Positions 27,470 through 37,021 are shown, counted from the stretch's first letter. The stretch is 64,000 bases of DNA from QHXW01 sp035297145 (GCA_035297145.1 DATGZN010000106.1:57331-121330), one strand, 5' to 3'. A program made the numbers and translations. The notes: generated by a model from the sequence alone, not told the origin.

Positions 27470-29971
27470 TTATTCTGAGCGGAGGGCGGCGATGGGGTTG
27501 ATCCGAAGGGCGCGGCGGGCAGGGAGATAGCCCGCCATGGCGGCGACGGCGGCGAGTAGGAGAATGGCGGCGGCGATGCTCAGGGCGTCGTGGGGCTCCA
27601 CCCCATAGAGTTGGGATTCGACGAAACGGGCAAGGGCCCAGGCGGCGAGCACCGCGATGCCGGCGCCGGCCAGTACCAGCGCGAAGACTTCGCGCATGAT
27701 GGTCCAGAGCACGGTTTGATTGGGCGCGCCGAGCGCGATGCGAATGCCGATTTCGCGCGTGCGGCGGGTGACGCTATAGGCGATGAGCGCGTAGACGCCG
27801 ACGGCGGCCAGCACCGTGGCGAGTAGCGCAAAAGCTGCGGCGAGGCTGGCAATCAGGCGCTCGCGGACGATGGACATGTCAGCCTGCTCGGCGAGTGTCC
27901 GCAGATCGAAGACTGGAATATTGGGGTCAACCTGCTGGACGGCGCGCCGGAGGACAGCGTACATGCCGTGGGGGTCGCCGGCGGTTTTCACGTAAAAATT
28001 GAGTTGCTGGATATCGTCGTTCTGGTCGTCATCCAGAAAAACCTGCGGGCGAACCGGGGTGCGAAGGTTGTTGTACTTGGCATCCTTCATGACGCCGATG
28101 ATCTCGATGTCGGTTTTGGTTCCGGGATCGCTACCCATGCCGATGCGGTGACCGATGGGATTGAGGCCGGCAAAATACTGCTTGACGAAAAGCTGATTGA
28201 CGAAGGCGACTGGCTGCTTGCTCGCTGCGTCGGCGGGGGAGAAATCGCGCCCGGCGAGCAACGGGATACCGAGGGTCGAGAAATAGCCTTGAGAAACCAG
28301 ATTGAAGTTGGGAGAGAGAGCGGCACGGGACTTGGTCCCGCTGTCTACGGTGACGTCGTTATCCCACCAGTCGTCGCCTAGCAATGTAATGGCAGATGCG
28401 GCGGACGATTTGACGCCTGGGGCTTCACGCACGCCGTCAAGCAAGGCGCGATAGAGTTGGCGGCTTTTCTCCTTGCCATAGCCATTCAGACTGGGGTTGA
28501 CACTGAAGGCGACGACGTTTTTGGTGTCGAGTCCGAGATCGAGCGTGCGCAGGTTCACCAGCGTTCGGAGGAATTGGCCCGCGCCGATCAACAACACCGC
28601 CGAGAGCGCCACCTGCGCCACAACCAGCACGCGGCGGAACCATCCATGCGCGGCGGCGATGCTGCGGGCGGAATCTTTGAGAGACGAAGCGACGTCGACG
28701 CGTCGCGCGGCGAACACGGGGGCTAGTCCGAACAGCAGGCCTGTAGCCAGACACACGGCCAGAGTGAAGGTGAGAATGCGGAGGTCGGGGCTGGTGGCTA
28801 GGCCCAAGGGCGTATCGCCGGTAGACAGGAAAGAGACAAGGGCCGCGTCGGTCCAGACGGCGAGTAAAAGGCCGGCGGCGCCTCCCAGTACGGCGAGCAA
28901 GACGCTTTCGGTGATCGACTGGCGGACGATGTGACTGAGTCTGGCGCCGAGAGCCAGACGGACGGCGATTTCCCGGCGGCGTCCGACGGCGCGCTCGAGA
29001 AGGAGATTGGCCACGTTGGCGCAGGCGATGATCAGAACCAGAGTTACGATGCCCATCAGGATGCGGAGCGGGGTTTCGTACTCCTCGCGCAGTGAGGTGC
29101 TTCCCTGCGATGCGGGTAGAACCTGGATAGATGACTTGAGGAATTCACTTCTGTCTTTGGCGGTAGAGTTCTCAAATCCTTTGCTCTGTAATTCAGCTTG
29201 GAGAATGGAATGAAACAGGGGCTGCAATGAGGCTTGCGCCTGTTCTTGGGTAACACCGGGCCGAAGGCGAGCGAATACTTGGAGCCAAAAGGCGCGGCGG
29301 TTCTCCAGGTTGAAGTAGTCGGCGAAAATTCCCTGCGTCATTTGCCCCTTCATGGCGACGGGAATCCAGATGCGGGGCGAATAGCCCAGTTCGACGCCAT
29401 TAAAGCTACTATGCGCGACGCCGATGATGGTGAGTGGCAGGCCGTCGATGGTGATGGTGCGGCCGACGACGTTGGGGTCGCGATGAAAGCGGCTGCTCCA
29501 GTAGGCGTAGCTGAGGACGGCGAGGGGATGGCCGCCGGGAACGCGATCGTCTTGCGGGTTGAAGACGCGTCCGATAGCTGCACTGACGCGGAGAACATCG
29601 AAGTAATTTCCAGAGACTAGTTCGCCGTCGAGCAGTTCGGTTCGCCCGGGATAGGCGACGCTGAGCGGCACGCGGAAGCGGCAGATGACGCCGCTGAACA
29701 CCTGGTTGCGGTCGCGAAAGTCGCGGTAGGCGGGATGGGAGAGCGAGTTGCCGCGCATGTTCATAGCGTAATGCGGGCCCTCCCAATTCAGACGCACAAG
29801 CTGCTCGGGATGCGGGACAGGCAAGGGGCGTAGGAGCACCTGATCGAGGAGGGTGAAGATGGCGGTATTGGCGCCGATTCCAAGGGCCAGAGAGAGAACG
29901 GCGGCCAGGGTGAAGCCTGGGCTCTTGCGAAGTTGGCGGAAGGCCTGACGGATGTGTTGCCAGAGCATCAA
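27470..29971 (-). CDS. MacB/FtsX-type permease, acidobacterial orphan (ADOP) family
   Basis: The 833-residue product begins I-R-Q-A-F-R-Q-L-R-K-S-P-G-F-T and continues with a membrane segment A-V-L-S-L-A-L-G-I-G-A-N-T, a MacB-like periplasmic core, an FtsX domain (I-A-C-A-N-V-A-N-L-L-L-E-R-A), and a second half ending R-T-R-E-I-G-I-R-I-A-L-G-A. There is no ATPase nearby, as with other permeases of this group, and no N-terminal prefix domain. It has the same layout as the one at 17839 but differs clearly in sequence, so they are not a recent duplication. The substrate is unknown. Confidence 0.9.
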   Translation of the reverse strand: MMLWQHIRQAFRQLRKSPGFTLAAVLSLALGIGANTAIFTLLDQVLLRPLPVPHPEQLVRLNWEGPHYAMNMRGNSLSHPAYRDFRDRNQVFSGVICRFRVPLSVAYPGRTELLDGELVSGNYFDVLRVSAAIGRVFNPQDDRVPGGHPLAVLSYAYWSSRFHRDPNVVGRTITIDGLPLTIIGVAHSSFNGVELGYSPRIWIPVAMKGQMTQGIFADYFNLENRRAFWLQVFARLRPGVTQEQAQASLQPLFHSILQAELQSKGFENSTAKDRSEFLKSSIQVLPASQGSTSLREEYETPLRILMGIVTLVLIIACANVANLLLERAVGRRREIAVRLALGARLSHIVRQSITESVLLAVLGGAAGLLLAVWTDAALVSFLSTGDTPLGLATSPDLRILTFTLAVCLATGLLFGLAPVFAARRVDVASSLKDSARSIAAAHGWFRRVLVVAQVALSAVLLIGAGQFLRTLVNLRTLDLGLDTKNVVAFSVNPSLNGYGKEKSRQLYRALLDGVREAPGVKSSAASAITLLGDDWWDNDVTVDSGTKSRAALSPNFNLVSQGYFSTLGIPLLAGRDFSPADAASKQPVAFVNQLFVKQYFAGLNPIGHRIGMGSDPGTKTDIEIIGVMKDAKYNNLRTPVRPQVFLDDDQNDDIQQLNFYVKTAGDPHGMYAVLRRAVQQVDPNIPVFDLRTLAEQADMSIVRERLIASLAAAFALLATVLAAVGVYALIAYSVTRRTREIGIRIALGAPNQTVLWTIMREVFALVLAGAGIAVLAAWALARFVESQLYGVEPHDALSIAAAILLLAAVAAMAGYLPARRALRINPIAALRSE

Positions 29972-30112
29972 GCTGGAGAGGGCAATTCAACGACCAATTG
30001 GATGGCATAGGTCCGGTTGATTCGGAGCGAGTTGGCGGAGGGCTCGGCGACCGCCTGTCCGGGTTTGGGATTGGGGTGTCCTGATGGGAGACGGGCCCGC
30101 TTTTTCCGCGAC

Positions 30113-30141
30113 TTGCGGGAACCGCCAAGCATCGCTAGAAT
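30113..30141 (+). promoter_or_regulatory. Sigma-70-type promoter of the acpP operon
   Basis: A -35 box TTGCGG (30113-30118) is separated by 17 bases from a -10 box TAGAAT (30136-30141). The start would be near 30148, leaving a short leader before the AGGAGG site and ATG of acpP at 30171. Confidence 0.7.
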
Positions 30142-30170
30142 CAAGGGTTCGCACACATCCAGGAGGAATC

Positions 30171-30410
30171 ATGGCCGTTGAGCAGAAGGTCAAGCAGATC
30201 ATTGTGGAGCAGCTAGGCGTGGATGAGAGCCAGGTGGACAATTCGGCTTCTTTTGTGGAAGATCTGGGCGCCGACTCGCTCGACATAGTAGAGCTGGTCA
30301 TGGCCTTTGAAGAGGCGTTTGAGATCGAGATCCCCGACGAGGACGCCGAAAAGATCACCACCGTGAAGGAAGCCATCGATTACATCGAGGCACGAACTTC
30401 CAAGAAGTAG
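30171..30410 (+). CDS. acpP: Acyl carrier protein
   Basis: The 79-residue acidic protein is a standard ACP: the phosphopantetheine serine is Ser36 in G-A-D-S-L-D-I-V-E-L, and helix patterns I-P-D-E-D-A-E-K-I and V-K-E-A-I-D-Y-I are typical. It carries acyl chains for fatty acid synthesis in the cytoplasm. ATG 30171 is preceded by AGGAGG at good spacing; the frame extends upstream without need. It is the first gene of an acpP-fabF-etfB-etfA run, which joins fatty acid making with electron transfer for fatty acid oxidation. Confidence 0.97.
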   Translation: MAVEQKVKQIIVEQLGVDESQVDNSASFVEDLGADSLDIVELVMAFEEAFEIEIPDEDAEKITTVKEAIDYIEARTSKK

Positions 30411-30435
30411 CCCCGCAGTTTACCAGGAGCATGTT

Positions 30436-31677
30436 TTGTCGCGCAGAGTGGTAGTAACAGGTGTGGGTTTGGTGTCTCCGCTAGGGATTGGCACGGAGGC
30501 CACGTGGCAGGCGGTGCTCCAGGGGAAGAACGGCATCGGCCGGATTACGGCATTCGATCCTACGGATTTCGCGTGCCGGATCGCGGGTGAGGTGAAGGGC
30601 TTCGATCCCTACCAATACATCGAAAAAAAAGAAGTCAAGAAAATGGGGCGGTTCATTCAGTTCGCCATTGCTGCGTCGGAATGCGCGATCTCCAGCTCAG
30701 GACTTAAGGTAGAAGCGGAGAACGAAGAGCAGGTGGGCGTCTACATCGGCAGCGGCATCGGCGGATTCGAAGTAATTGAACGCGAGCACAAAACGCTGCT
30801 GGAACATGGGCCGCGGCGCATATCGCCGTTCTTCATTCCGGCGACGATCGTGAACCTGGCTTCGGGATTTGTTTCCATCCGCACCGGGGCGAAGGGACCG
30901 AACTCGGCGACGGCCACGGCGTGCACCACCAGCGCGCACTCGATTGGCGATTCGTTCAAGATCATCCAGCGCGGGGACGCGGACGCTATGATCTGCGGGG
31001 GCACGGAAGCCTGCATTACGCCTATGGGGGTGGGCGGGTTCGCGGCCATGCGGGCTCTCTCCACCCGCAATGACGACCCGGAACACGCTTCGCGGCCGTG
31101 GGACCATGATCGGGATGGTTTCGTGGTGGGGGAAGGCGCGGGAATCCTGGTGCTGGAAGAGCTGGATTCGGCCAAGCGGCGTGGCGCGCGGATACTGGCG
31201 GAGATGGTGGGTTACGGCATGAGCGCGGATGCGTTCCACGTAACAGCGCCGTCGGAAAATGGCGATGGAGCTTACCGTGTGATGCGCAACGCTCTGCGGG
31301 ATGCGGGCCTGGAACCGGTGCAGATCGACTACATCAACGCGCACGGGACATCCACGGCCATGGGCGACCGCATCGAGACCATCGCCATCAAGCGATGCTT
31401 CGGTGACCGTGCCTACCAGATAGCCGTGAGCTCAACCAAATCGATGACTGGGCATTTGCTGGGCGGTGCGGGTGGCTTGGAAGCCGGGCTGACGGTGCTG
31501 GCCATTCGCGATCAGATCGCGCCGCCGACGACGAACCACGAGGTGCCCGATCCGGAGTGCGATCTGGATTATGTTCCCAACCATGCGCGACCGCTGCCGA
31601 TCGAGTATGCGCTCTCGAATTCCTTCGGATTTGGCGGCACCAACGGCGCACTCATTTTCAAACGCTACTCGGAGTAG
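30436..31677 (+). CDS. fabF: 3-oxoacyl-ACP synthase II
   Basis: The 413-residue enzyme is the KASII condensing enzyme, elongating acyl-ACP with malonyl-ACP. The catalytic triad is visible as Cys163 in T-A-C-T-T-S-A-H-S, His303 in N-A-H-G-T-S-T and His340 in M-T-G-H-L-L-G. The start is TTG at 30436: the nearby ATG at 30431 is in a frame that stops within eight codons, and an AGGAG site at 30425-30429 lies six bases before the TTG. It follows acpP by 25 bases, the classic acpP-fabF order. Confidence 0.97.
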   Translation: MSRRVVVTGVGLVSPLGIGTEATWQAVLQGKNGIGRITAFDPTDFACRIAGEVKGFDPYQYIEKKEVKKMGRFIQFAIAASECAISSSGLKVEAENEEQVGVYIGSGIGGFEVIEREHKTLLEHGPRRISPFFIPATIVNLASGFVSIRTGAKGPNSATATACTTSAHSIGDSFKIIQRGDADAMICGGTEACITPMGVGGFAAMRALSTRNDDPEHASRPWDHDRDGFVVGEGAGILVLEELDSAKRRGARILAEMVGYGMSADAFHVTAPSENGDGAYRVMRNALRDAGLEPVQIDYINAHGTSTAMGDRIETIAIKRCFGDRAYQIAVSSTKSMTGHLLGGAGGLEAGLTVLAIRDQIAPPTTNHEVPDPECDLDYVPNHARPLPIEYALSNSFGFGGTNGALIFKRYSE

Positions 31678-31683
31678 ATCCCG

Positions 31684-32454
31684 ATGAAGATCGTGGTTTG
31701 TATCAAGCAGGTGCCCTCGCGCGATTCTGTGCTGCGTGTGAATGCGGCGGGCACGTGGATTCAGGATTCGGACCTCACCTACGAAATCAATGAGCCGGAC
31801 GCGTACGCGCTCGAAGAGGGCCTGCAGTTGAAGGAAAAGCACGGCGGCGAAGTAGTGGCGCTGTGTGCTGGGCCGGCAGGCGCGGCGCAGACCATTCGCG
31901 AGGCTCTGGCGAAGGGCGCGGACCGGGCGCTGCATATCGAGGAAGCAAATCTGGGCGCTTATGATCCGCTGGCGCTAGCGCGGCTGATGGCGGCGGCGCT
32001 CAATGCGGAGAAGCCGGACCTGGTTCTGACGGGCCTGCAATCCGATGATCTGGGGTACGGGCAGACGGGCGTGATTCTGGCGCAATTACTGGGGCTGCCG
32101 CACGCCACCATCATCATGCAGGTGGAGAAGCAGGATGGCGGAATCCGCGTGAAGCGCGAACTGGAGGATGGCTGGTTTCAGCACGTAGAGATGCCGCTGC
32201 CGGCGCTGTTGACGATCCAATCCGGCATCAACAAACTGCGCTACGCAACGCTGATGGGGATCAAGAAGGCCAAGACAAAGGAAGTAAAGCGACTGACGGC
32301 GGTGGAATTGGGCGTTACGCCGGCTCCGGCCATCCGCTTCGAGCGAGTTTATCTGCCCGAGAAGAGCAAGCACACGCAGATGCTTGAAGGCTCGCCGAAA
32401 GAGGCGGCGGCGAAGCTGGTGGAGAAACTGAAATTCGAGGCGCGCGTGCTATGA
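31684..32454 (+). CDS. etfB: Electron transfer flavoprotein subunit beta
   Basis: The 256-residue product is the ETF beta chain, starting M-K-I-V-V-C-I-K-Q-V-P and carrying L-T-G-L-Q-S-D-D near residue 118 and M-G-I-K-K-A-K-T-K near residue 195. It pairs with the alpha chain to hold FAD and carries electrons from acyl-CoA and other dehydrogenases to the membrane quinone pool. It begins six bases after fabF and its stop overlaps the etfA start by four bases (ATGA), as expected for subunits made in equal amounts. Confidence 0.95.
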   Translation: MKIVVCIKQVPSRDSVLRVNAAGTWIQDSDLTYEINEPDAYALEEGLQLKEKHGGEVVALCAGPAGAAQTIREALAKGADRALHIEEANLGAYDPLALARLMAAALNAEKPDLVLTGLQSDDLGYGQTGVILAQLLGLPHATIIMQVEKQDGGIRVKRELEDGWFQHVEMPLPALLTIQSGINKLRYATLMGIKKAKTKEVKRLTAVELGVTPAPAIRFERVYLPEKSKHTQMLEGSPKEAAAKLVEKLKFEARVL

Positions 32455-33428
32455 GTATTCTGGCGATTCTGGAACAGCGGGCGGGGGCGTGGCATCGGAT
32501 GTCGTGGGAGACATTGGCGGCGGCGCAGCAATTGGGCGCGGAGTTGGGGCAGCCGGTTTGCGCGGCGGTGGCCGGTGACGAGGTTACGGCGCTGGCGGCG
32601 GAGCTTTCCTCGAAGCAGCTTGAGCGCGTATATGCGGTGGAACATGAGCTGCTGGCGAACTACACGCCGGATGGGTACACGACGGCGCTCGGGCAGCTCA
32701 TTGCGGCGGCACAACCGCACGTGCTGCTGTTTCCGCATACGTATCAGGTGCGCGACTTCGCGCCCAAGCTGGCCACGGCGCTGGGACGCGTGCTGGTGAG
32801 TGATGTAGTGGCGCATCGCGTGAATGGCGGCGCGCCTGTGCTGGTGCGGCAGCTCTTTCAGGGCAAGATGAACGTGGACGTGCGGTTTGCAGGCGATCCG
32901 CCATTTTTCGCTTCAGTGCAGGCGGGCGCGTATCGCGCGGACAAAGTCGCCGCGGGTTCGGCGACGGTGGAAAGATTTGTGCCGGAGCTGACGGCCGCGG
33001 CGATTCGCACCAAGCCGCTCGAGCTGTTTCGGGAGTCGCAGCGGGCGGTGGATCTGACGGCGGCGGAGATCATCGTCTCGGTGGGGCGCGGGATAAAAGA
33101 GGCGGAAAACATACCGATTGTGCAGCAGCTGGCGGAGGTGCTGGGCGCGGAGCTGGCGGCCTCGCGGCCGATTTGTGACAACGGCTGGCTGCCGATGGAG
33201 CGGCAGGTGGGCAGCTCAGGGCAGACGGTTTCGCCGAAGCTGTACCTGGCGGTGGGGATTTCGGGCGCGATCCAGCACCTGGTCGGGATGAAGGGGTCGA
33301 AGACAATTGTAGCGATCAACAAAGACGCAGAGGCCCCGATTTTCGAAGTCGCGGATTACGGGATCGTGGGAGATTTGTTCCAGGTAGTGCCGGCGCTGGT
33401 GGAGGAGATTCAGAAGGCGAAGGGGTAA
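32451..33428 (+). CDS. etfA: Electron transfer flavoprotein subunit alpha
   Basis: The 325-residue product has the ETF N-terminal domain and, in the last 130 residues, the FAD-binding domain: V-S-V-G-R-G-I-K near residue 208, S-R-P-I-C-D-N-G-W, G-Q-T-V-S-P-K-L-Y and G-I-S-G-A-I-Q-H-L. It forms a dimer with EtfB and carries electrons in fatty acid and amino acid oxidation. It is coupled to etfB by an ATGA overlap. Four bases after its stop lies the convergent end of the DUF4276 gene. Confidence 0.95.
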   Translation: MSILAILEQRAGAWHRMSWETLAAAQQLGAELGQPVCAAVAGDEVTALAAELSSKQLERVYAVEHELLANYTPDGYTTALGQLIAAAQPHVLLFPHTYQVRDFAPKLATALGRVLVSDVVAHRVNGGAPVLVRQLFQGKMNVDVRFAGDPPFFASVQAGAYRADKVAAGSATVERFVPELTAAAIRTKPLELFRESQRAVDLTAAEIIVSVGRGIKEAENIPIVQQLAEVLGAELAASRPICDNGWLPMERQVGSSGQTVSPKLYLAVGISGAIQHLVGMKGSKTIVAINKDAEAPIFEVADYGIVGDLFQVVPALVEEIQKAKG

Positions 33429-33432
33429 GAAC

Positions 33433-34020
33433 TTACTCTTCCGTGATGTGGATAAGCACCACCAGTAGCTGGTCAAAATGATCGGCGACACGCCGAACTC
33501 GACCGGGGTCGAGGTTTTCTAAGATTCTCGCGGCATGTGCACCTTTGTGATAGCCACCCTTTGTCGATCGGAGCGAGGCAGCTTTCAGACCGCTCAGGAC
33601 GTCCGCCTTTGGTATCGCTTCAACGCGTGGGTTACGGGGCAGCGCGTTCGCCTGAAGATCCGAGCCGTAGTAGGCGTGCAGAGCCTCTTGGTCGGCCAGG
33701 AACCAAGCTTCCATTATCTGCACCATCCAGCCCACTTGGCGCTCAGTCGGAACCACTTTACGAGGCCGCCAGCTTCCCTCCCGAGTTAGCTTGTCGAACA
33801 GATGTCCGTCGTCTGGGCCTTCACTGTCGATAAGCAGTACATGCCTTAAGCTTGGATCTCGATGTACGCTCAACAAGAAGTCGTAGATGGCATCGTCGCG
33901 GCCTCGACCAGGAATCGGTTTGATCCTGTTCTTCAGACGCGGATCTGCCTTTTCCAGAAAAACCTGCAGCGGCCGTTTGAGCCCCGGATTTCCTTCGAAA
34001 TAGATTCGGATCTGGCTCAC
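33433..34020 (-). CDS. DUF4276 protein (TOPRIM-like), partner of the upstream ATPase
   Basis: The 195-residue protein matches the DUF4276 pattern, whose fold is considered TOPRIM-like. The visible conserved points are I-Y-F-E-G (Glu9), L-L-I-D-S-E (Asp65, Glu67), Q-I-M-E-A-W-F-L-A-D (Glu104, Asp110), then A-N-A-L-P-R-N-P and E-A-I-P-K-A-D-V-L. Acidic residues at these places suggest metal-dependent nuclease chemistry, though none is proven here. The GTG start overlaps the ATPase stop in a GTGA, so the two proteins are coupled. Pairs of ABC-type ATPases with TOPRIM-like partners are known as phage-defence systems (PARIS, RloAB-like), so a defence role is a good hypothesis. Confidence 0.85.
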   Translation of the reverse strand: MSQIRIYFEGNPGLKRPLQVFLEKADPRLKNRIKPIPGRGRDDAIYDFLLSVHRDPSLRHVLLIDSEGPDDGHLFDKLTREGSWRPRKVVPTERQVGWMVQIMEAWFLADQEALHAYYGSDLQANALPRNPRVEAIPKADVLSGLKAASLRSTKGGYHKGAHAARILENLDPGRVRRVADHFDQLLVVLIHITEE

Positions 34021-35159
34021 CAGCGATTGCCTCCAATTTCGCCCTTACGCCAGATTTCACCCAAGGAGTAACGATCCAGCCAGCCTTCCAGCCGTTCTTT
34101 GCTGAGGCGTTCAAAACGCGTTCCCGAGCCGGCGTCGTATTCGCATACGACCACCGCTTCGGGCTGGTCGGAGAGTTCGTCCACGAGAGCATCGGAGTGG
34201 GTTGTGATCACTAGCTGCGTTCTTTGCGACGCTTCGGCTATTGCCCGCGCGACTAGTCGTAGTGCTTCCGGATGAAGGCCCAGCTCCGGCTCTTCGATAC
34301 AAACAAGTGGCGGGGCTTTGTCGTTGAGGAGGATGGTCAGTATACAAAGAAATTTTAGCGTTCCATCCGATAGGCGAATCGCGGGAACGGGTTCACGGAT
34401 CCCCTGTTCGACAATAAACGCTCGAAAGACCCCTCCCTCTTCGCGAACACGCACTGCACGATAGCGCTCACAGAGTTCGTGCATGCGCTCTGCGACAAGA
34501 TCGAGACTGCCGTTGAATTGCATTTCATGTAATACGGCCGCCAGGTTTGCACCACCATCTTCCAATAGGTCTTTAACGGCTCCGGGAGCAATGCCCCAGC
34601 GAGCCTGTGATCGAGGGCCGGTCTGAAATTCGTGATAGATTCGGATGCGCTCAAACTCACGTCCCAGACGTGTAATCGGCGTCGGATCAGCGGGATTGCG
34701 GTAGCTTCTAAGCACAGATTCCTGAACCGATAGCTGGCCTTTTCCGGCTGATTGCGGAAAGAAAACTTCTTCCGCATTTCTCGCGAAGTAGGTCGGACCG
34801 ACTTGGCCAGGCGCGGGTGCAGCATTCTGAAAGCGCTCTGACTGGATCCAGAGTCCTTGCGGGTGTTCCCGAAACTCAATCTGATACAGGTACGGCGTTG
34901 CCCCTTGCATCACTGCGGTCTGAATGCTTGCCGAGGAAGCTATCTCGTCTGAGCCGCGCCAGATCCATTCGCGAACTCCCCCGCCTTGCGTGATGGCACG
35001 ATTGAAATCCACCGGAGCGGCCTGCAGTAAACCGATGGCATCAATAAAGTTCGATTTCCCTGATCCATTGGGCCCGATCAGTACGTTGAGTGGCCGCAGT
35101 TCAAGAGTTGCGTTCTTGAACGAGAGCAGATTCTTCAGCGTGATCGAGCTCAGGAGCAT
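34017..35159 (-). CDS. AAA/ABC-type ATPase of the OLD/AAA_21 group, paired with DUF4276
   Basis: The 380-residue protein is a stand-alone SMC/ABC-like ATPase. Walker A is G-P-N-G-S-G-K-S (29-36), the ABC signature L-S-D-G-T (263-267), Walker B V-C-I-E-E (286-290) followed by P-E-L-G-L-H-P, and the H-loop T-T-H-S-D with His321. The C-terminus (R-Y-S-L-G-E-I-W-R-K-G-E-I-G-G) is typical of the form that travels with DUF4276. No nuclease domain is fused, so the partner probably carries the effector. It starts 31 bases after the acyl-CoA ligase, on the same strand; a TAGAAT box 9 bases before the ATG (35169-35174) suggests its own, nearly leaderless transcript. Confidence 0.88.
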   Translation of the reverse strand: MLLSSITLKNLLSFKNATLELRPLNVLIGPNGSGKSNFIDAIGLLQAAPVDFNRAITQGGGVREWIWRGSDEIASSASIQTAVMQGATPYLYQIEFREHPQGLWIQSERFQNAAPAPGQVGPTYFARNAEEVFFPQSAGKGQLSVQESVLRSYRNPADPTPITRLGREFERIRIYHEFQTGPRSQARWGIAPGAVKDLLEDGGANLAAVLHEMQFNGSLDLVAERMHELCERYRAVRVREEGGVFRAFIVEQGIREPVPAIRLSDGTLKFLCILTILLNDKAPPLVCIEEPELGLHPEALRLVARAIAEASQRTQLVITTHSDALVDELSDQPEAVVVCEYDAGSGTRFERLSKERLEGWLDRYSLGEIWRKGEIGGNRW

Positions 35160-35190
35160 GCTACAGCTATTCTATTTGTATTCCTGCCCC

Positions 35191-36978
35191 TTAGTGCGAT
35201 TCTTCCTTTCCCGCGTATAACTCTTCGATGTGATCCCGGAAGTTTTCCAGCACGCGCATGCGGCGGACCTTCATTGTCGCGGTGAGTTCCCCTTCTTCGA
35301 TGGAGAATTCACGGCTGATGACGCGAAACTTGCGAACCTGTTCGAATGGCGCGAGCTGCTTGTTGACACGTTGGACGATGCGAGTCAGTTCGGCGCGCAC
35401 GGGAGGCGCGTCGGTAATCGCGGCTGGGCGCCCCCGGTATTCCTTCATGCCATCGAGCAACTCGGCGATTCCGGTGTTGATGGTGAACAGCGCCGTGAGG
35501 TAAGGTAAGCGGTCGCCGATGAGGATCACCTGGCTGATGAGCGGTTCGAACTTGAACAGACTCTCGACGCGCGAGGGGTAGATTTTCTTGCCGCTGGAGG
35601 TCACGATCATCTCTTTCTTACGGCCGGTGATGAAGAGATAGCCGTCGTCATCCATGGACGCGATGTCACCGGTATGCAACCAGCCGTCGCGGAGCACTTC
35701 GGCGGTGCCGGCGGGGTCTTTGTAGTAACGCGAGAACAGGCAGGGGCTTCGGACTAACAGCTCGCCGTCGTCGGCGATACGGACCTCGACTCCGGGAAGG
35801 GCCTTCCCGATACTGCCGGGCTTCGGATCGTCAAGCGGGTTCAAGGACACGACGCCGCCTTCGGTCAGACCGTAGCCCTCGACGAGCGGCATGCCGACGG
35901 CTTCATAAAACTCGGCCAGATCGGTGCCCAACGGGGCCGCGCCGGATGCGGGGATCGCCATCTTTCCGCCGAAGCGCCCACGCACTTGAGCGAAGACGAT
36001 GCGGTCAACCACCGCGAGCGGAGCGCGAATTCGCACCGGAACGCGCTCGCCTTTGCGCCGATGGCGGGCCGCGGCGAGACCCAGTGCGAGGCCGGTATAG
36101 AACAGCTTCTGGATGGCCGCAGGCTTTTTCTTCAGTTCGGTGCAGATGGTGGCATAGACTCGTTCCCACAAGCGCGGCGGCGCGAGAAAGATAGTGGGCC
36201 GCACGGTTTTGATTTCTTGCGGGAGCTTCATCAGACTTTCGGTAAACGTCACCGGCATACCGAGGCGGATGGGGACCAGCTCAACGACAACGCGCTGTGC
36301 GATGTGGGCGGAGGGAAGGAAGGCGACGGTGCGGTCCTTGGGAGTCAGACCCAATGCAACCGGCCCCATATCGATGTTGGACACCAGTGCGCGATGGGAG
36401 ACCATAACCATCTTGGGTTCGCCGGTCGCACCGGAGGTCAGATAGAGGACGGCGTCGTCGGAAGGCTGCACCTCGGCGCGCAGAGTACTTAGCAGAGTAG
36501 GGTCGCGTGCGATGGCGGCGCGGCCGAATTCGCGCAACTGGTAGAGCGTGATGGCGCCGGCGGCCTCGCCTGTGAGCAGAAAACGCTTCTGGATGGGCGC
36601 ATCCTTGAATTGTTCGAGTGTTTTGGGGTCTTCGGCGAACAAGGCCTTGGCGTCGCAGGCCTGCACGGTCCGGACCAGCTCTTTGACCGGTAAATTGGGG
36701 TACATGGCAGCGGCGACAGAACCATTGGCCATGATGCCGAGGTCGGCAAGATAGAACTCCAGGCGAGTTTCGGAGTCAAGCGCTACGATATCGCCCTTGC
36801 GGATGCCGAGCGTGCGCAGACCGGCGGCGATCTCTTCGGCCGCGGTCTTGTACTCGACCCAGCTCAGGGTCCGCAGCTTCCGCTTACCGTCTTCCATGTA
36901 CGGCTGGTGCAGGGCGGGTGCATATCCAAACACTTCGGCGGCTTCTTCGAGGACGCGGAAGACGGTGCGGTCGGCCAT
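35191..36978 (-). CDS. fadD: Long-chain acyl-CoA synthetase (AMP-forming)
   Basis: The 595-residue enzyme is of the ANL superfamily: the P-loop-like motif Y-L-T-S-G-A-T-G-E-P-K (about residues 179-189), V-E-G-Y-G-L-T-E-G-G (about 367-376), G-W-L-H-T-G-D-I-A (about 427-435), and an ending with K-K-I-Y-P-S-R near 462. It activates fatty acids to acyl-CoA through acyl-AMP. The N-terminal layout and length resemble the FadD15-type synthetases. It follows fpg by 43 bases on the same strand and precedes the ATPase by 31 bases. It fits the lipid theme of the acp/etf operon nearby. Confidence 0.93.
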   Translation of the reverse strand: MADRTVFRVLEEAAEVFGYAPALHQPYMEDGKRKLRTLSWVEYKTAAEEIAAGLRTLGIRKGDIVALDSETRLEFYLADLGIMANGSVAAAMYPNLPVKELVRTVQACDAKALFAEDPKTLEQFKDAPIQKRFLLTGEAAGAITLYQLREFGRAAIARDPTLLSTLRAEVQPSDDAVLYLTSGATGEPKMVMVSHRALVSNIDMGPVALGLTPKDRTVAFLPSAHIAQRVVVELVPIRLGMPVTFTESLMKLPQEIKTVRPTIFLAPPRLWERVYATICTELKKKPAAIQKLFYTGLALGLAAARHRRKGERVPVRIRAPLAVVDRIVFAQVRGRFGGKMAIPASGAAPLGTDLAEFYEAVGMPLVEGYGLTEGGVVSLNPLDDPKPGSIGKALPGVEVRIADDGELLVRSPCLFSRYYKDPAGTAEVLRDGWLHTGDIASMDDDGYLFITGRKKEMIVTSSGKKIYPSRVESLFKFEPLISQVILIGDRLPYLTALFTINTGIAELLDGMKEYRGRPAAITDAPPVRAELTRIVQRVNKQLAPFEQVRKFRVISREFSIEEGELTATMKVRRMRVLENFRDHIEELYAGKEESH

Positions 36979-37021
36979 CGGAAAGATGCTACCACGGCGG
37001 ATTGCGGCGGCTCAGCAAGTC

